In this document: in pieces, positions 42,570 through 52,041 of the stretch
Position numbering within the stretch: the stretch's first letter is position 1
Layout: each line of letters begins with the position of its first letter
Assembly: GCF_030866765.1 (NCBI RefSeq)
Contig: NZ_CP133017.1
Location: 3,578,001 to 3,642,000, forward strand
DNA length: 64,000 nucleotides
Origin: Paenibacillus silvisoli
GTDB taxonomy: Bacteria; Bacillota; Bacilli; Paenibacillales; Paenibacillaceae
Direction: 5' to 3'
The notes under the pieces: model-generated
What the model was told of the DNA's origin: nothing
Databases searched by the model: none
Seen by the model: the letters and a program-made list of their open reading frames with translations, nothing else
Position numbers and translations under genes: made by a program

Positions 42570-43787
42570 ATGCAGTCAGATGCCGGAGCGACGCTCCATC
42601 AACCGCCTTTCACGAAGTTTTGGATTTCTCGCACGCTATCGTCCTCATCCTTCCAAATGCTCTCCGTCGCCATCGGCTGGCAAATGTATGCGTTGACGCA
42701 TGATGCCTTCAGCCTCGGCCTTGTCGGTCTTGCGCAGTTTTTGCCCATGGTGCTGCTGACGCTCGTTGTCGGCCAGGTTGCGGACCGGTTCGATCGCCGG
42801 CTGATCGTGTTTCTCTGCCAGCTCATTGAAGGCGCCATCGCGATCCTCCTGCTGGCAGGCAGCATCAACGGCTGGCTCGGGCGGACCGAAATTTTAGTGG
42901 CAGCGGCCGTCATCGGAGCTTGCCGCGCCTTCGAGGGGCCTTCGTCCTCTTCGCTTCTCCCCATGCTGGTGCCAAAGGAATTGCTGCCGAAGGCGATTGC
43001 CTGGACGACGTCAGCCGGACAGACCTCCATGATTCTAGGACCTACCATCGGGGGACTGCTATATGCCGCTGGACCAGAGCTAGTATATACGACTTCCGCA
43101 GTGGCCTTATTCGCATCTTGTATATTAACCTTTTTCATTCGAGTGGAGCGGGTCGCCCGCAAATCCGAGCCGGTGACGCTCAGTTCGCTGTTCTCCGGTC
43201 TGGTCTTCGTCCGGCGCCATCCGGTCATATTAGGCACGATCTCACTCGACCTGTTCGCGGTCCTGCTCGGCGGAGCAACGGCGCTGCTGCCGATCTTTGC
43301 GCAAGATATTTTACATACAGGACCTGTAGGATTAGGCGTGATGCGTACGGCTCCGGCCATCGGTGCGCTGCTTATGTCGCTCGCGCTGGCCTATTACCCG
43401 ATGAAACGGGCGCTTGGTCCGACACTATTCGGAGCGCTGGCGGTATTCGGCTTAGCGACGATGTTGTTCGCCGTTTCCACGCAGCTATGGATCTCGCTTA
43501 CCGCGCTGCTGCTAATCGGGGCATCGGATGTAATCAGCGTCGTGATCCGCTCCTCGCTCGTCCAGCTGCAGACTCCGGATGAAATGCGAGGCCGCGTCAA
43601 TGCGGTGAACTCGTTGTTCATCGGCACGTCCAACCAGCTCGGCGAATTCGAGTCGGGTACCTTGGCCGGCCTGGTAGGCCCGGTCCAGGCTGCCTTTATC
43701 GGCGGCCTTGGTACGATAGCCGTAGCCGGACTGTGGATGTTCTTGTTCCCGTCGCTCAGACGGTTGAAATCGTTAACCGAGAGCTGA
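42570..43787 (+). CDS. MFS transporter (EntS-like)
   Basis: 405 residues with twelve membrane segments. Motif A appears as VVGQVADRFDRRLIVFLCQ. The N-terminal FTKFWISRTLSSSSFQMLSVA and SLLPMLVPKELLPKAIAW place it with the EntS/MFS-3-type exporters, some of which export siderophores. No siderophore biosynthesis genes are adjacent, so the substrate remains unknown. GGAAGTGA lies about 10 bases before the ATG. It is monocistronic, divergent from the VanZ-RDD gene. Confidence 0.88.
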   Translation: MQSDAGATLHQPPFTKFWISRTLSSSSFQMLSVAIGWQMYALTHDAFSLGLVGLAQFLPMVLLTLVVGQVADRFDRRLIVFLCQLIEGAIAILLLAGSINGWLGRTEILVAAAVIGACRAFEGPSSSSLLPMLVPKELLPKAIAWTTSAGQTSMILGPTIGGLLYAAGPELVYTTSAVALFASCILTFFIRVERVARKSEPVTLSSLFSGLVFVRRHPVILGTISLDLFAVLLGGATALLPIFAQDILHTGPVGLGVMRTAPAIGALLMSLALAYYPMKRALGPTLFGALAVFGLATMLFAVSTQLWISLTALLLIGASDVISVVIRSSLVQLQTPDEMRGRVNAVNSLFIGTSNQLGEFESGTLAGLVGPVQAAFIGGLGTIAVAGLWMFLFPSLRRLKSLTES

Positions 43788-43939
43788 ATGGCATCATTAA
43801 AGGCATTAATAAATTCTCACTTATTTCTAATAAAGCGCGAAAATCGCCATTTTAGCAGTATTTTCTCTCTCAGAGGAAAAGTTTAGGTATTCGAATTTAT
43901 GGTAGAGTGAATCCGACTTCAAAACATGGAGGGATTCAT

Positions 43940-44683
43940 ATGTCCGCAAAACTTAATCTACGCAAAATAGTGGCCGTCGGCTTATTCACGGCTATTGGGT
44001 TCGGTGCATTAAGCATCGGACAAGCTCCGCTTCTGCCTAAAGCGTCCGCTGCGACTGTCTATGAAACAAAAGTTACATCCGGAGTGAACATGCGCGCATC
44101 CGCGAGCACGAGCGGCCGCGTCATTCGACTGGTTCCGACCGGCGAATCGGTTCACGTCATCTCCAAGGTCAATAGCTATTGGCTCAAAGTGTCCGATAGC
44201 CGAGGAAATACCGGCTACATATCCGCAAACGATAAATACACCACGTATGACAATTCGAGCACATCGGCTCCATCCAGCTCCGGCAGCTCGAGCAGCTCGA
44301 AAGCCGATAGCGTCATCAACATCGCGAAAAGCTACATGGGCCGCGTCCATTACGATTTCGGAACGCGCAACCCGTCGAAGCTGATTTTCGATTGCTCGTC
44401 GTTTACGGAATTCGTATTCGCTAAAGTAGGCGTCGATCTGAAATGGGGCACGAAATCCCAGAAGTACCAAGGCTCTTACACAAGCAAGAGCAACCTGCGT
44501 AAAGGCGATCTCGTCTTCTTCGATACGATCGGAAGCAACAACAAAGCGATCAATCATGTCGGGATTTACATGGGCAGCGGTCAATTCATTCACAATACGC
44601 CGTCCAAGGACGGGCTTGCGATTAATTCGCTGACGTCCGGTTTCTGGTCCACGCATTACGTAACGGCTAGACGTGTACTCTAG
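43940..44683 (+). CDS. Secreted SH3b-NlpC/P60 peptidoglycan endopeptidase
   Basis: 247 residues. The signal peptide ends near PKASAAT. An SH3b domain follows (about 36-90: VTSGVNMRASASTSGRVIRL). A Ser-rich linker (STSAPSSSGSSSSSK) leads to the NlpC/P60 domain (about 120-247), with the nucleophile in IFDCSSFTEFVFAKVG and the catalytic His in INHVGIYMGSGQFIHNTPS. It cleaves D-Glu-diaminopimelate bonds during wall turnover in known members. ATG 43940 follows GGAGGG by six bases; an upstream in-frame start at 43907 is rejected. A strong terminator follows. Confidence 0.92.
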   Translation: MSAKLNLRKIVAVGLFTAIGFGALSIGQAPLLPKASAATVYETKVTSGVNMRASASTSGRVIRLVPTGESVHVISKVNSYWLKVSDSRGNTGYISANDKYTTYDNSSTSAPSSSGSSSSSKADSVINIAKSYMGRVHYDFGTRNPSKLIFDCSSFTEFVFAKVGVDLKWGTKSQKYQGSYTSKSNLRKGDLVFFDTIGSNNKAINHVGIYMGSGQFIHNTPSKDGLAINSLTSGFWSTHYVTARRVL

Positions 44684-44691
44684 TCAAACGA

Positions 44692-44732
44692 AAGAGGCTG
44701 CCACTTGCGCACTTGCGGGCAGCCTCTTTTTT
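44692..44732 (+). terminator. Terminator of the NlpC/P60 gene
   Basis: AAGAGGCTGCC and GGCAGCCTCTT enclose a 15-base loop, followed by a T-run on plus; also usable from the minus side. Confidence 0.85.
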
Positions 44733-44749
44733 CGCGGTTTTTTAAATTG

Positions 44750-45275
44750 TTACCGATTCTGCATAAGGTTTTCAAATATCGTCCGAAAATGACCGCTTGC
44801 CTCTTCCCCGTGCAGCCTGGCTAATTCCTTCAGTCCGTATGCGCCATACTTCATATCCGCCGATGTGACGAAGCGCGCTTGACCGGTGTATGACGGGATG
44901 AACGAACCCTTCATGCGGCTCCGGCGAATGAAAGAGGTCACGGATCTCCTTTAACAGGGACAGTATATGACCCCGGGTGATGACTTCCGGCAGCTGCACC
45001 GTTGGATTCTGTCTGTCAAAGGGATGCAGATGTCCGCTTGCAGTCAGTAGACAGGGAGAGATCATCGGCTCGTTAGACGTTTCCAGAAAGCTCAATAACG
45101 GTTTATGCCAGTCCGGCGGAAAAATCATGTCCGGATGAATTTCGGAAATGTAGGGAACCTCCGGGAAGTGACCCCATATATACGCAAAGCATTTTCGTAT
45201 GCATGATTTCCGTCATGGGCATGGGCTGGAACCCCCTCAAGTTCGTAGTAACAGGTGAACCGACTCAGCTTACCT
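44750..45275 (-). pseudogene. Frameshifted hypothetical gene
   Basis: Coding-like sequence runs through three frames. It begins SRFTCYYELEGVPAHAHDGN with HAYENALRIYG near 45175-45270. It continues in another frame as GHFPEVPYISEIHPDMIFPP and LLSFLETSNEPMISPCLLTA. It ends in a third frame as ARFVTSADMKYGAYGLKELA with a stop at 44750. At least two single-base shifts (near 45175 and 44870-44940) separate the parts. No start codon with ribosome binding site is evident at the 5' end. Family not recognised. Sequencing error is the alternative. Confidence 0.65.
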
Positions 45276-45349
45276 TATGAACAAAGCCTTGTTCTTGTCA
45301 CCGTTCTTCCTCCTGCCGAGGCTCGTCTATCTAGATTAGGCGGAGTGTC

Positions 45350-45724
45350 TCATTTAGACAATAAGCGGAAAATATCCTTAGCGGATTCCTTCGATAACGA
45401 GTAAGTGGTATGCGTATCCTTTACATTTTCAATGGTGCCGGCTTGTTCCGTGAGCCAGAGGAAATAAGCTTCTTCGCCAATATCGACTTTGTACTGCGGG
45501 TCTGCCATATCGGCTATGCCAGCGTTCCTTTTCGCGCCTTTGATTGCCGAGCTGAAAAGCGCTATGTCCGATGTATACGTAATGACCTGTAATGAATCCG
45601 GCTTCGGTTTCTGAAAGCTTTCCATTTCATAAATATGAATGTATGCGATTTTATCGTTCGTGCAGCCTGCTAACCACGCGAATATGAAGATGACTGCACT
45701 GCAAAATGCGATCGTTCTTTTCAC
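45350..45724 (-). CDS. Small lipoprotein, 124 aa
   Basis: GTG start at 45724 behind GGGGGG at six bases; the longer in-frame start at 45787 lacks a site. The signal KRTIAFCSAVIFIFAWLAGC has the lipobox LAGC, so it is a membrane-anchored lipoprotein. The mature region (TNDKIAYIHIYEMESFQKPK to SAKDIFRLLSK) has no recognised domain. By size and layout it resembles the small uncharacterised lipoproteins common in Paenibacillus. It is a single gene. Confidence 0.75.
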   Translation of the reverse strand: MKRTIAFCSAVIFIFAWLAGCTNDKIAYIHIYEMESFQKPKPDSLQVITYTSDIALFSSAIKGAKRNAGIADMADPQYKVDIGEEAYFLWLTEQAGTIENVKDTHTTYSLSKESAKDIFRLLSK

Positions 45725-45774
45725 AATAATCCCCCCGCCTCTCAGACGTCCCGCAATGTCGTATTGTTTCAGTA

Positions 45775-45812
45775 AAAAGAGCCGCATGTGCTATTACACA
45801 TGACGGCTCTCT
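45775..45812 (-). terminator. Terminator of the GH9 gene
   Basis: AGAGCCGtCATGTG and CACATGCGGCTCT form an imperfect long stem, with TTTTTA on the minus side. Confidence 0.8.
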
Positions 45813-45837
45813 TGTTTAGGTTTTTGAAATTTAGCGC

Positions 45838-48800
45838 TTATTTGCTCTTAGATGCTTCAATAACGATTGCATCCGCAAGCGGTTGCTGGTCCTGCTCATT
45901 GTTCCAGAGATATGCTGCGGCGGAGAACATGCCCGAGCTGTTCGGAAGCTTAAGGCTGGCCGTGAACGTGACCGTCTCCTTGTCCTTCACGGTCTTAGTT
46001 GCATAGGTTACCGCTTGAGCCTTGCCTTTCTTATCGTACAAGACAAAAGCTAGCGTAACAGGCTGCGCTTCGCCGTGGCCGGTCACCGTTACTTCCGCCT
46101 TTACCGAGCCTTTCTTCGGCACAACGGAAACAACCTCGTTGGCGTCGTTCTTGAACACAGCCTTGTCAACCGTAATGCTTTGCGGCTCCGGTTCCGGTTC
46201 AGGATCGGTTACGGTGTCGCCGGACAGCGCGGCTTCTCCATAGCCCGATGAATCCGTCCAGTTGTTCATCGTACCGCTCCACATCAGTACGCCCGTGCGT
46301 CCGTTTCCGGTATCGTCATCGTTGGCGCCGATATCGAAGCCGATCTTCATATTGGCGTTAGGCGTGATACCAAATGTGCTCCAAGGTATCGCCATTTCCA
46401 TCGTATAGCCGGTGCTTGTAACGTTGGATTTGGTGATGACTCCCGCACTGTTCCTCCAGGATGTTACGGTCGTATCGCCCGGGCCGACCGCCAATTGACT
46501 GTTGTCGTTATCCCAAGCCGCCGTTTTCTGATTGCCCATATCGACGTACACTTCTACCCCATCGTTATTAAAGGCGTTCATTCCCGTGATGACACTGCCA
46601 TCCTCCACCTCGGCGCCGACGTACAAGTACTGACTGTCCCATAGCAGCCCGTAGCGAAGCGTATTGTCCGAATCGCCGGTTAGCTTGTCATCATGGATCG
46701 ACCTGTCCACGGTGCCGGTAATGGTGGTTTTCCATACGGAGTCGTCGATGCTTCCATCCAAGGTTGGAGCGGTTTGTGTCAAGTAAGCCGTCGTTTGTGC
46801 CGGCTGATTATAAGTGATATGAATAACCGCCGGTACCGCATCGTGACTGCCGTCCGCAGCCGTTACCGTAATCGTGTTGCTACCGGGGGCAAGCGTGACG
46901 CTCGTGCTGAATTGCCCTTCGTTAACGGCAACCGGCTGTTCGGCACCGTCTCCGACCTTTACTTTGACCGATTGCGCGTTCGTAACATTACCGGAAACGG
47001 TAAACTGCTCCTTCAATACAGCCGTATCCGTCTGGTCCAGCGTAATGACAGGCTGATCGATAAGGCTTGGATCCCGCGGCCATTCTACTTGGCTGAATTG
47101 AGCGGTCGTATATTTCGGCCACTGATCCGGGCTGCCTCCGATCGCAAACAGACCTGCGGTGATTTCCGGCGTGTTTGCATCCATCCAACCCCAGAAGTCG
47201 CCTTGCGTGAACAGCGTCCAATTGACGCCGTCGTTCGACGTATACGTTTTGATGCTCCAAGGATTCGGTACCCCTCGCGTTATTTTCATCCAAACCGGCA
47301 GCGTCGTCGCTTGCGTCAATTTCGTATCCGAATAGTCGCCTCCCATACGGAAACGGCTGACAAGCTGACCGTTCTGGACGAAAATATTCGCGTACGCCGC
47401 GTTATTTTCCGTGCTCGTCCTGACCATCAGACCGGCCATGCCATTGTTGTTGCCGACCTCCATGGAATCAAGCCGCGCGACGATCGAGAAGCTTCCCTTC
47501 AATCCGGCTTCGTAAACATAACGGAATGCGTCTGGCGCTGCCCATATATTCTCGCCTGCGGCCGTAATGGTGTAAACGCCATTGTCGACCTCCGTCTTGC
47601 CCGGAAGGATCGTCGTAATGTCTTGGCTGATAATGCCAAGCTTATTTTGGAAGTTCGCGGTAATCGTCTTCGAGCGGTCCATCGTGACGTCTACCGGATT
47701 CGTCATGCCTGCCAGATCGCCGCTCCAGCCCGTAAATACATAGCCGTTCCGCGGACTCGCGAGCAGCGTTACCGTGGTTCCATCCGCATATGACCCTGAG
47801 CCAGGCGTTACCGTACCGCCCTCGGTTTCGTTCAACTCCAGCTGATAACGCGGAAGCTGCCTGAAATTCGCCGTAACGGTCGTATCCTTCGTAATGGTCA
47901 CGACAGCCGGGTTGTTCGTGCTTACAAGTCCGCCGCTCCAGCCGTCGAATACGTAGCCTTCGTCAGGCACGGCTTCCAGCGTCACCGATTCGCCGACTTG
48001 ATAAACCGGCTTCTCCGGACTGCGGAGCACGCTGCCGCCGCTGCCTTCGATCGTCAGCGTGTGCGTCGGCGCAACTTCAAACTGAGCCGAGATTGTTTTG
48101 TCGCCATCCATCGCGATGAATGCCGGATTCGCTGCACCTGCATCACCGCCGCTTAGATCGCCGCTCCACCCTATGAACCGGTAGCCGATGTCTGGCACGG
48201 CCTGCACCTTGACCGTATCGCCTTCATTGTACACGCCGCCCGGTGGATCAAGGACGATCTTCCCGTGCTCCGCTGATGTCGCAAGCTCATGCGTCGGCGT
48301 CGGCGCGAAATTCGCAGTCAGCTGCATGGCCGCGTTCATGGTGACAGAGACCGGGTTATCCGCTCCTGTCGCGTCCCCGCTCCAGCCGATGAATTTATAG
48401 CCGAGATCCGGGGTAACGCTCAAGCTTAATTGAGTGCCTTTCGCATACTCGCCGCCGGCCGGGTCGATCTTGCCGTGATCAGCCGTTGTCGTAAGCGGGT
48501 AAAGCTCTGTCGGAATAAGCGGCACGATCGAAGACGCGCCTCTTGTCAACCAGACGGTAATGAATTCATTGGTCGTATTCCATGTATCCGTATAACGGTA
48601 TAAGGCCGGATAATCGGACAGTGCCGGGTACTTCTTGTTGACCCGCTCACGGTTCCAATCGTCGTTGAAATAGCTCGGGAACTTCCCGTCCTGCAAATCG
48701 GCGTTCGGAATGCCGGGGATCATCTCGCTCCAGCCGCCGTTGCCCGCTTTATACTGCATCCACTGATATTGGGAGATTTCATGCGTCAGCCACTTCGGAC

Positions 48801-50775
48801 TCCGCTGCGGATCGCCTAATCCGCTGATGTAGGAGTTGCTGAGCGGGTTAGAGCCGAGCAGGTAGTTCCAGGTTTTGATCAATTGGTCACGGTACTTTTC
48901 ATCTTGGCTGATACCGTAAGCAATCATCATCGGATAGCCGATCTGGCTGCCGGAGAAATACCACCCAACCTGCGAGTACGTATCGTCCACCATAGGTACG
49001 CCGTATGGCTGCTGACGCGAAGGAGCCATTGCCGTATCCGCCCAGTCCAAAATCGCGTTTCTTGCTTGGTCTCTAAGCTCGGCGCTTAAATGGACGTCTC
49101 CGTACAAGGACATAAACACGTCCAGCCAAGGACCCTCGTTCACCCAGCCCCACTTCTTCTGGGCGGAGCCAAGCGGCTTCGACGACATCTCGCTGTTAAT
49201 CCAGTCCAAGTACTTCTGCTCGCCCGTCATGTGATGCAAATTAGCCGCCGCGATCAGCATTTCGTCGGACCATGTATGAGGCGTGCCCATCTCCGCCGTA
49301 TCCTTATACAGGTCATCCTCCGGCTTCCAGAAGCTGTCGTCATCCTTGTGCGTTTCGAAGGCCTGGAATGCTCGCAGCGCCGCTGCCTTGTAGCCCTCCA
49401 GCTTTTCCGCCGGCAAATATTGCTTCAGCATCGGAGAATTGTACGCGCTCGCCAACGCTCCGGCGCCATACAGCGTTTCCGCTTTGTACGGACCGTGCGT
49501 CACGTCGTAATAAATGCGATCCGTCGCTCCCGTAAGCGGTTGTCCGGCTTCGTAGCCATCGTTATTCGGATGGATGTATCCGGAGATCGCACCGTCTTTG
49601 GCCGTATTCATGACGACTTTATAGAGAAAATCAAGCTCGTAGACAAGCTCGTCCAAGTAATCGGGAATGCCGTTACCCGATTCCGGAATTTCCAGCGACT
49701 CGCCTTGCGCTTTGATCTGGTCCGGGAACAAGGCGGCCGTAGCGATCATCGAGCTGGCCATCGAGGCTACGTTATACGGATATTTGCCTCTGTCGCCCGC
49801 ATCCATATGACCGCCGGTCAAATCAACCCGCTGTCCCGTCGCTTCATCGATCGCGTCATCCAGATGCGCATCCGGACGATTCCAATGGGTTACATCCGAA
49901 TCATTCAGCCCGGCGTCGCCATCGCGCTGCAGCGTCATGCCGCGCATCAGCGTATAGCCGATCTGCGTTTTATAGACGGAGCTGCTGATTGCGAAGGAGT
50001 AGGAGCTGCCGACGCCTGGAATGTACAGATGATAGCGGCCTTCCGGTTTAACGGAAGAGAAATCCATCGAGTATAAGTCGCTTTTCCCCCACTTCTCATC
50101 GGCGCCGGCTTTATCGAATTGAACATTACCGGTGTATACCGATTTGCCGGTCGCTTCATCGATCACTTGAAACGATGGCGAATCGTTGAAGCTGATCGAG
50201 CCTTGTCCGGTCCACCAAGACAGATAGGCAATCTTCGGTCCGTCCGTAATATAACCGACCTGATTGACGTGAATGACCTCGTTCGGAACGCTAAGATCGA
50301 ACTTCGTCGTCAAAGCACCGACATTCACGACCGCAGGATCAACCGTTACGGTATAGGTCATGTCCCCCTTCATCTTCTTGGATACCGGCAGCTTCAGGAA
50401 GATGCGGTAAATCTCATTGAGATGCGCGATATTCGCGGCTCCTGGCGCATCCGCGTACGGTCCGTCTTCCGGGAAGAAGCGATGTTGGACGGCAATCGGC
50501 GTTACCGGCGATGCAAAGTCCGGATCGTCGCTGCTCGTAATCGAATAATAGCTCGCATTCGATACTTGAGTCGCATTGTACTCGTTCTCCCTCATGTAAA
50601 TTTGAAGCCAGCTTGCATTCAGCACGCTCGCCTTATTGCCGACGCGCACCTTCTCCACCATGTCGCGTTCACGTAATGCGAATGCTTGACTCGCAAAGCT
50701 CATCGACACAATGGATACGAACAACAATATTGCGACAAATCGATTCGTCCTTACCTTCCTTACTCGTGCTTCCAT
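45838..50775 (-). CDS. Modular GH9 endoglucanase-type glycoside hydrolase
   Basis: 1645 residues. The signal peptide ends at SFASQAFA. An N-terminal extension precedes the CelD_N Ig domain (about 165-260, VIHVNQVGYITDGPKIAYLS). The GH9 catalytic domain is at about 265-755, with GGHMDAGDRGKYPYN (catalytic Asp pair) and the proton-donor glutamate in WNTTNEFITVWL. Four divergent InlB B-repeats (about 770-1095; GYKFIGWSGDATG-type) follow. Then come a DUF1349-like beta sandwich (about 1095-1280), an Ig domain (about 1285-1365), a CBM9-like domain (about 1366-1545, APTLDGSIDDSVWK) and a C-terminal Ig. It is a secreted plant- or bacterial-polysaccharide hydrolase; exact substrate unknown. Five ATGATC boxes lie in its upstream region. 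Confidence 0.92.
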   Translation of the reverse strand: MEARVRKVRTNRFVAILLFVSIVSMSFASQAFALRERDMVEKVRVGNKASVLNASWLQIYMRENEYNATQVSNASYYSITSSDDPDFASPVTPIAVQHRFFPEDGPYADAPGAANIAHLNEIYRIFLKLPVSKKMKGDMTYTVTVDPAVVNVGALTTKFDLSVPNEVIHVNQVGYITDGPKIAYLSWWTGQGSISFNDSPSFQVIDEATGKSVYTGNVQFDKAGADEKWGKSDLYSMDFSSVKPEGRYHLYIPGVGSSYSFAISSSVYKTQIGYTLMRGMTLQRDGDAGLNDSDVTHWNRPDAHLDDAIDEATGQRVDLTGGHMDAGDRGKYPYNVASMASSMIATAALFPDQIKAQGESLEIPESGNGIPDYLDELVYELDFLYKVVMNTAKDGAISGYIHPNNDGYEAGQPLTGATDRIYYDVTHGPYKAETLYGAGALASAYNSPMLKQYLPAEKLEGYKAAALRAFQAFETHKDDDSFWKPEDDLYKDTAEMGTPHTWSDEMLIAAANLHHMTGEQKYLDWINSEMSSKPLGSAQKKWGWVNEGPWLDVFMSLYGDVHLSAELRDQARNAILDWADTAMAPSRQQPYGVPMVDDTYSQVGWYFSGSQIGYPMMIAYGISQDEKYRDQLIKTWNYLLGSNPLSNSYISGLGDPQRSPKWLTHEISQYQWMQYKAGNGGWSEMIPGIPNADLQDGKFPSYFNDDWNRERVNKKYPALSDYPALYRYTDTWNTTNEFITVWLTRGASSIVPLIPTELYPLTTTADHGKIDPAGGEYAKGTQLSLSVTPDLGYKFIGWSGDATGADNPVSVTMNAAMQLTANFAPTPTHELATSAEHGKIVLDPPGGVYNEGDTVKVQAVPDIGYRFIGWSGDLSGGDAGAANPAFIAMDGDKTISAQFEVAPTHTLTIEGSGGSVLRSPEKPVYQVGESVTLEAVPDEGYVFDGWSGGLVSTNNPAVVTITKDTTVTANFRQLPRYQLELNETEGGTVTPGSGSYADGTTVTLLASPRNGYVFTGWSGDLAGMTNPVDVTMDRSKTITANFQNKLGIISQDITTILPGKTEVDNGVYTITAAGENIWAAPDAFRYVYEAGLKGSFSIVARLDSMEVGNNNGMAGLMVRTSTENNAAYANIFVQNGQLVSRFRMGGDYSDTKLTQATTLPVWMKITRGVPNPWSIKTYTSNDGVNWTLFTQGDFWGWMDANTPEITAGLFAIGGSPDQWPKYTTAQFSQVEWPRDPSLIDQPVITLDQTDTAVLKEQFTVSGNVTNAQSVKVKVGDGAEQPVAVNEGQFSTSVTLAPGSNTITVTAADGSHDAVPAVIHITYNQPAQTTAYLTQTAPTLDGSIDDSVWKTTITGTVDRSIHDDKLTGDSDNTLRYGLLWDSQYLYVGAEVEDGSVITGMNAFNNDGVEVYVDMGNQKTAAWDNDNSQLAVGPGDTTVTSWRNSAGVITKSNVTSTGYTMEMAIPWSTFGITPNANMKIGFDIGANDDDTGNGRTGVLMWSGTMNNWTDSSGYGEAALSGDTVTDPEPEPEPQSITVDKAVFKNDANEVVSVVPKKGSVKAEVTVTGHGEAQPVTLAFVLYDKKGKAQAVTYATKTVKDKETVTFTASLKLPNSSGMFSAAAYLWNNEQDQQPLADAIVIEASKSK

Positions 50776-50802
50776 TTCCTTGCTTCATCCTCCCATCATG
50801 AG

Positions 50803-50965
50803 ATGATCAAACTCGATACTTTTCGCACGTTCCTCTAAGTTGGATGATCGAAAATATCACTTGAATGATCGTTTTCACTCTGAATAATAACAGGATTCTG
50901 TTCAATATCAATTATTTTTTCAAATTTTAAGTATAATTTAATTGTAAAATGATCAAAAATGATCA
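50803..50965 (-). promoter_or_regulatory. Promoter region of the GH9 gene with five ATGATC boxes
   Basis: ATGATCA occurs at 50803, 50949 and 50959 and ATGATCG at 50844 and 50865. Spacings are 21 bp (downstream pair) and 10 bp (upstream pair). On the minus strand TTGATA and TATTAT, 16 bp apart, lie between the two groups. This could be a looping or activator-controlled promoter for a carbohydrate-responsive regulator. Confidence 0.45.
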
Positions 50966-51005
50966 TTTCCAATCATTTTGTTCGGGGCTGCCCGCTTTGA
51001 GGCCA

Positions 51006-51034
51006 ATAAAAAAAGCCTGATTTCTCAGGCTTTC
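51006..51034 (-). terminator. Terminator of the stalk-domain protein gene
   Basis: AAAGCCTGA and TCAGGCTTT, followed by TTTTATT on the minus strand. Confidence 0.85.
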
Positions 51035-51045
51035 CTTTAACGCGG

Positions 51046-51927
51046 TTATCTCGCCGGATAAATCGATTCGGTGGCAAGCGAGACATCTTTCGCTCCATCC
51101 TCATAGGTGTACACGGAGCCGGTTAGTCCAATTGGAAAGCCTTTATAGGGGTCGACCTGGCCATAAAATAGTCCTTCTTTGCTGCTCCGCCAATCTTGAA
51201 GCTGGGGAAATAACGACATGACCTGTTCGAACGTATCGCCTACGCGAATGCCTCTTGGACCGGCGTAATCGCCATGGATATCGACGACGCCCGGCGTCGC
51301 ATCATGGTTAAAATCAAAATACGTATACGTGACGATATCGTTGGCATACCGGGTCTCCCCGCCTAATTCATTGACCTCTTTGCGAAGTCCGATCTCCTCC
51401 ATCTGTTCTTTGGTCCAATCCGGTCGAAGAAGATCAAACTGAACGATTTCCCGGCTGGTGAACCCGCTTGGCAGGCTGTCCGAAGTAATTTGCGCGATTT
51501 TATGAGCATGATCCCAGCTAACCGTTGCTCCGGCAGCTTCACTAATAAATCGCAAATTTATATATAAAGTTCCCGTACCGCTGAGAAATGGCGCTTGTGC
51601 CAGCGGATATAGCTTGCCATTCACCTTCCCGATTTTATTGTTTACTCCCAGCTCAAGCACTAGCTTCTGCTTACTTCCGGTCACTTGTTTGGTCTTGTTA
51701 TCCCAGCTCACGCTCATTCCCAGCGCTTCGAAAATAGCCCGAAACGGAATCATGGTAGTCCCTTTGACGACGATGGGTTTCTCTTGCATAGGCATTGTTA
51801 TTCCATTTACAACGACAGCTCCGTTTACAGCAGGCTGTGCAGCACTTGCATTTGCTAAAGGGGACATGACAAGGATCAGAATCAGAGACAGAAGCAATCG
51901 TGAAAAACAGCTAGTTCTCTTCCTCAT
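51046..51927 (-). CDS. Secreted protein with copper-amine-oxidase N-terminal-like (stalk) domain
   Basis: 293 residues. The signal peptide is LLLSLILILVMSPLANASAA. A stalk domain follows at about 35-150 (VVNGITMPMQEKPIVVKGTT, FRAIFEALGMSVSWDNKTKQ, LRFISEAAGATVSWDHAHKI), found in very many Paenibacillus secreted proteins as a wall or matrix module. The C-terminal 140 residues (SGFTSREIVQFDLLRPDWTK onward) have no recognised family, but contain GIRVGDTFEQVMSLFPQLQD, seen in small extracellular proteins. No catalytic residues evident. Monocistronic. Confidence 0.85.
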   Translation of the reverse strand: MRKRTSCFSRLLLSLILILVMSPLANASAAQPAVNGAVVVNGITMPMQEKPIVVKGTTMIPFRAIFEALGMSVSWDNKTKQVTGSKQKLVLELGVNNKIGKVNGKLYPLAQAPFLSGTGTLYINLRFISEAAGATVSWDHAHKIAQITSDSLPSGFTSREIVQFDLLRPDWTKEQMEEIGLRKEVNELGGETRYANDIVTYTYFDFNHDATPGVVDIHGDYAGPRGIRVGDTFEQVMSLFPQLQDWRSSKEGLFYGQVDPYKGFPIGLTGSVYTYEDGAKDVSLATESIYPAR

Positions 51928-52005
51928 TGTATTAGGACCTCCGGTTCATGAGATAACGATCTGAACCTTTAGACGCGTACTGGTAAATTTTGTTGCGCTT
52001 TCAAT

Positions 52006-52039
52006 CAAAGAGCAGCATGCCACGGCACGCTGCTCTTTG
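52006..52039 (-). terminator. Terminator of the 130-aa protein gene
   Basis: CAAAGAGCAGC and GCTGCTCTTTG form an 11-bp perfect stem; TTTGATTG follows on minus. Confidence 0.75.
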
Positions 52040-52041
52040 TA

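Noticed and set aside
46693-47793. 366-aa plus-strand ORF inside the GH9 gene
   Set aside because: Arg-rich antisense shadow without ribosome binding site.
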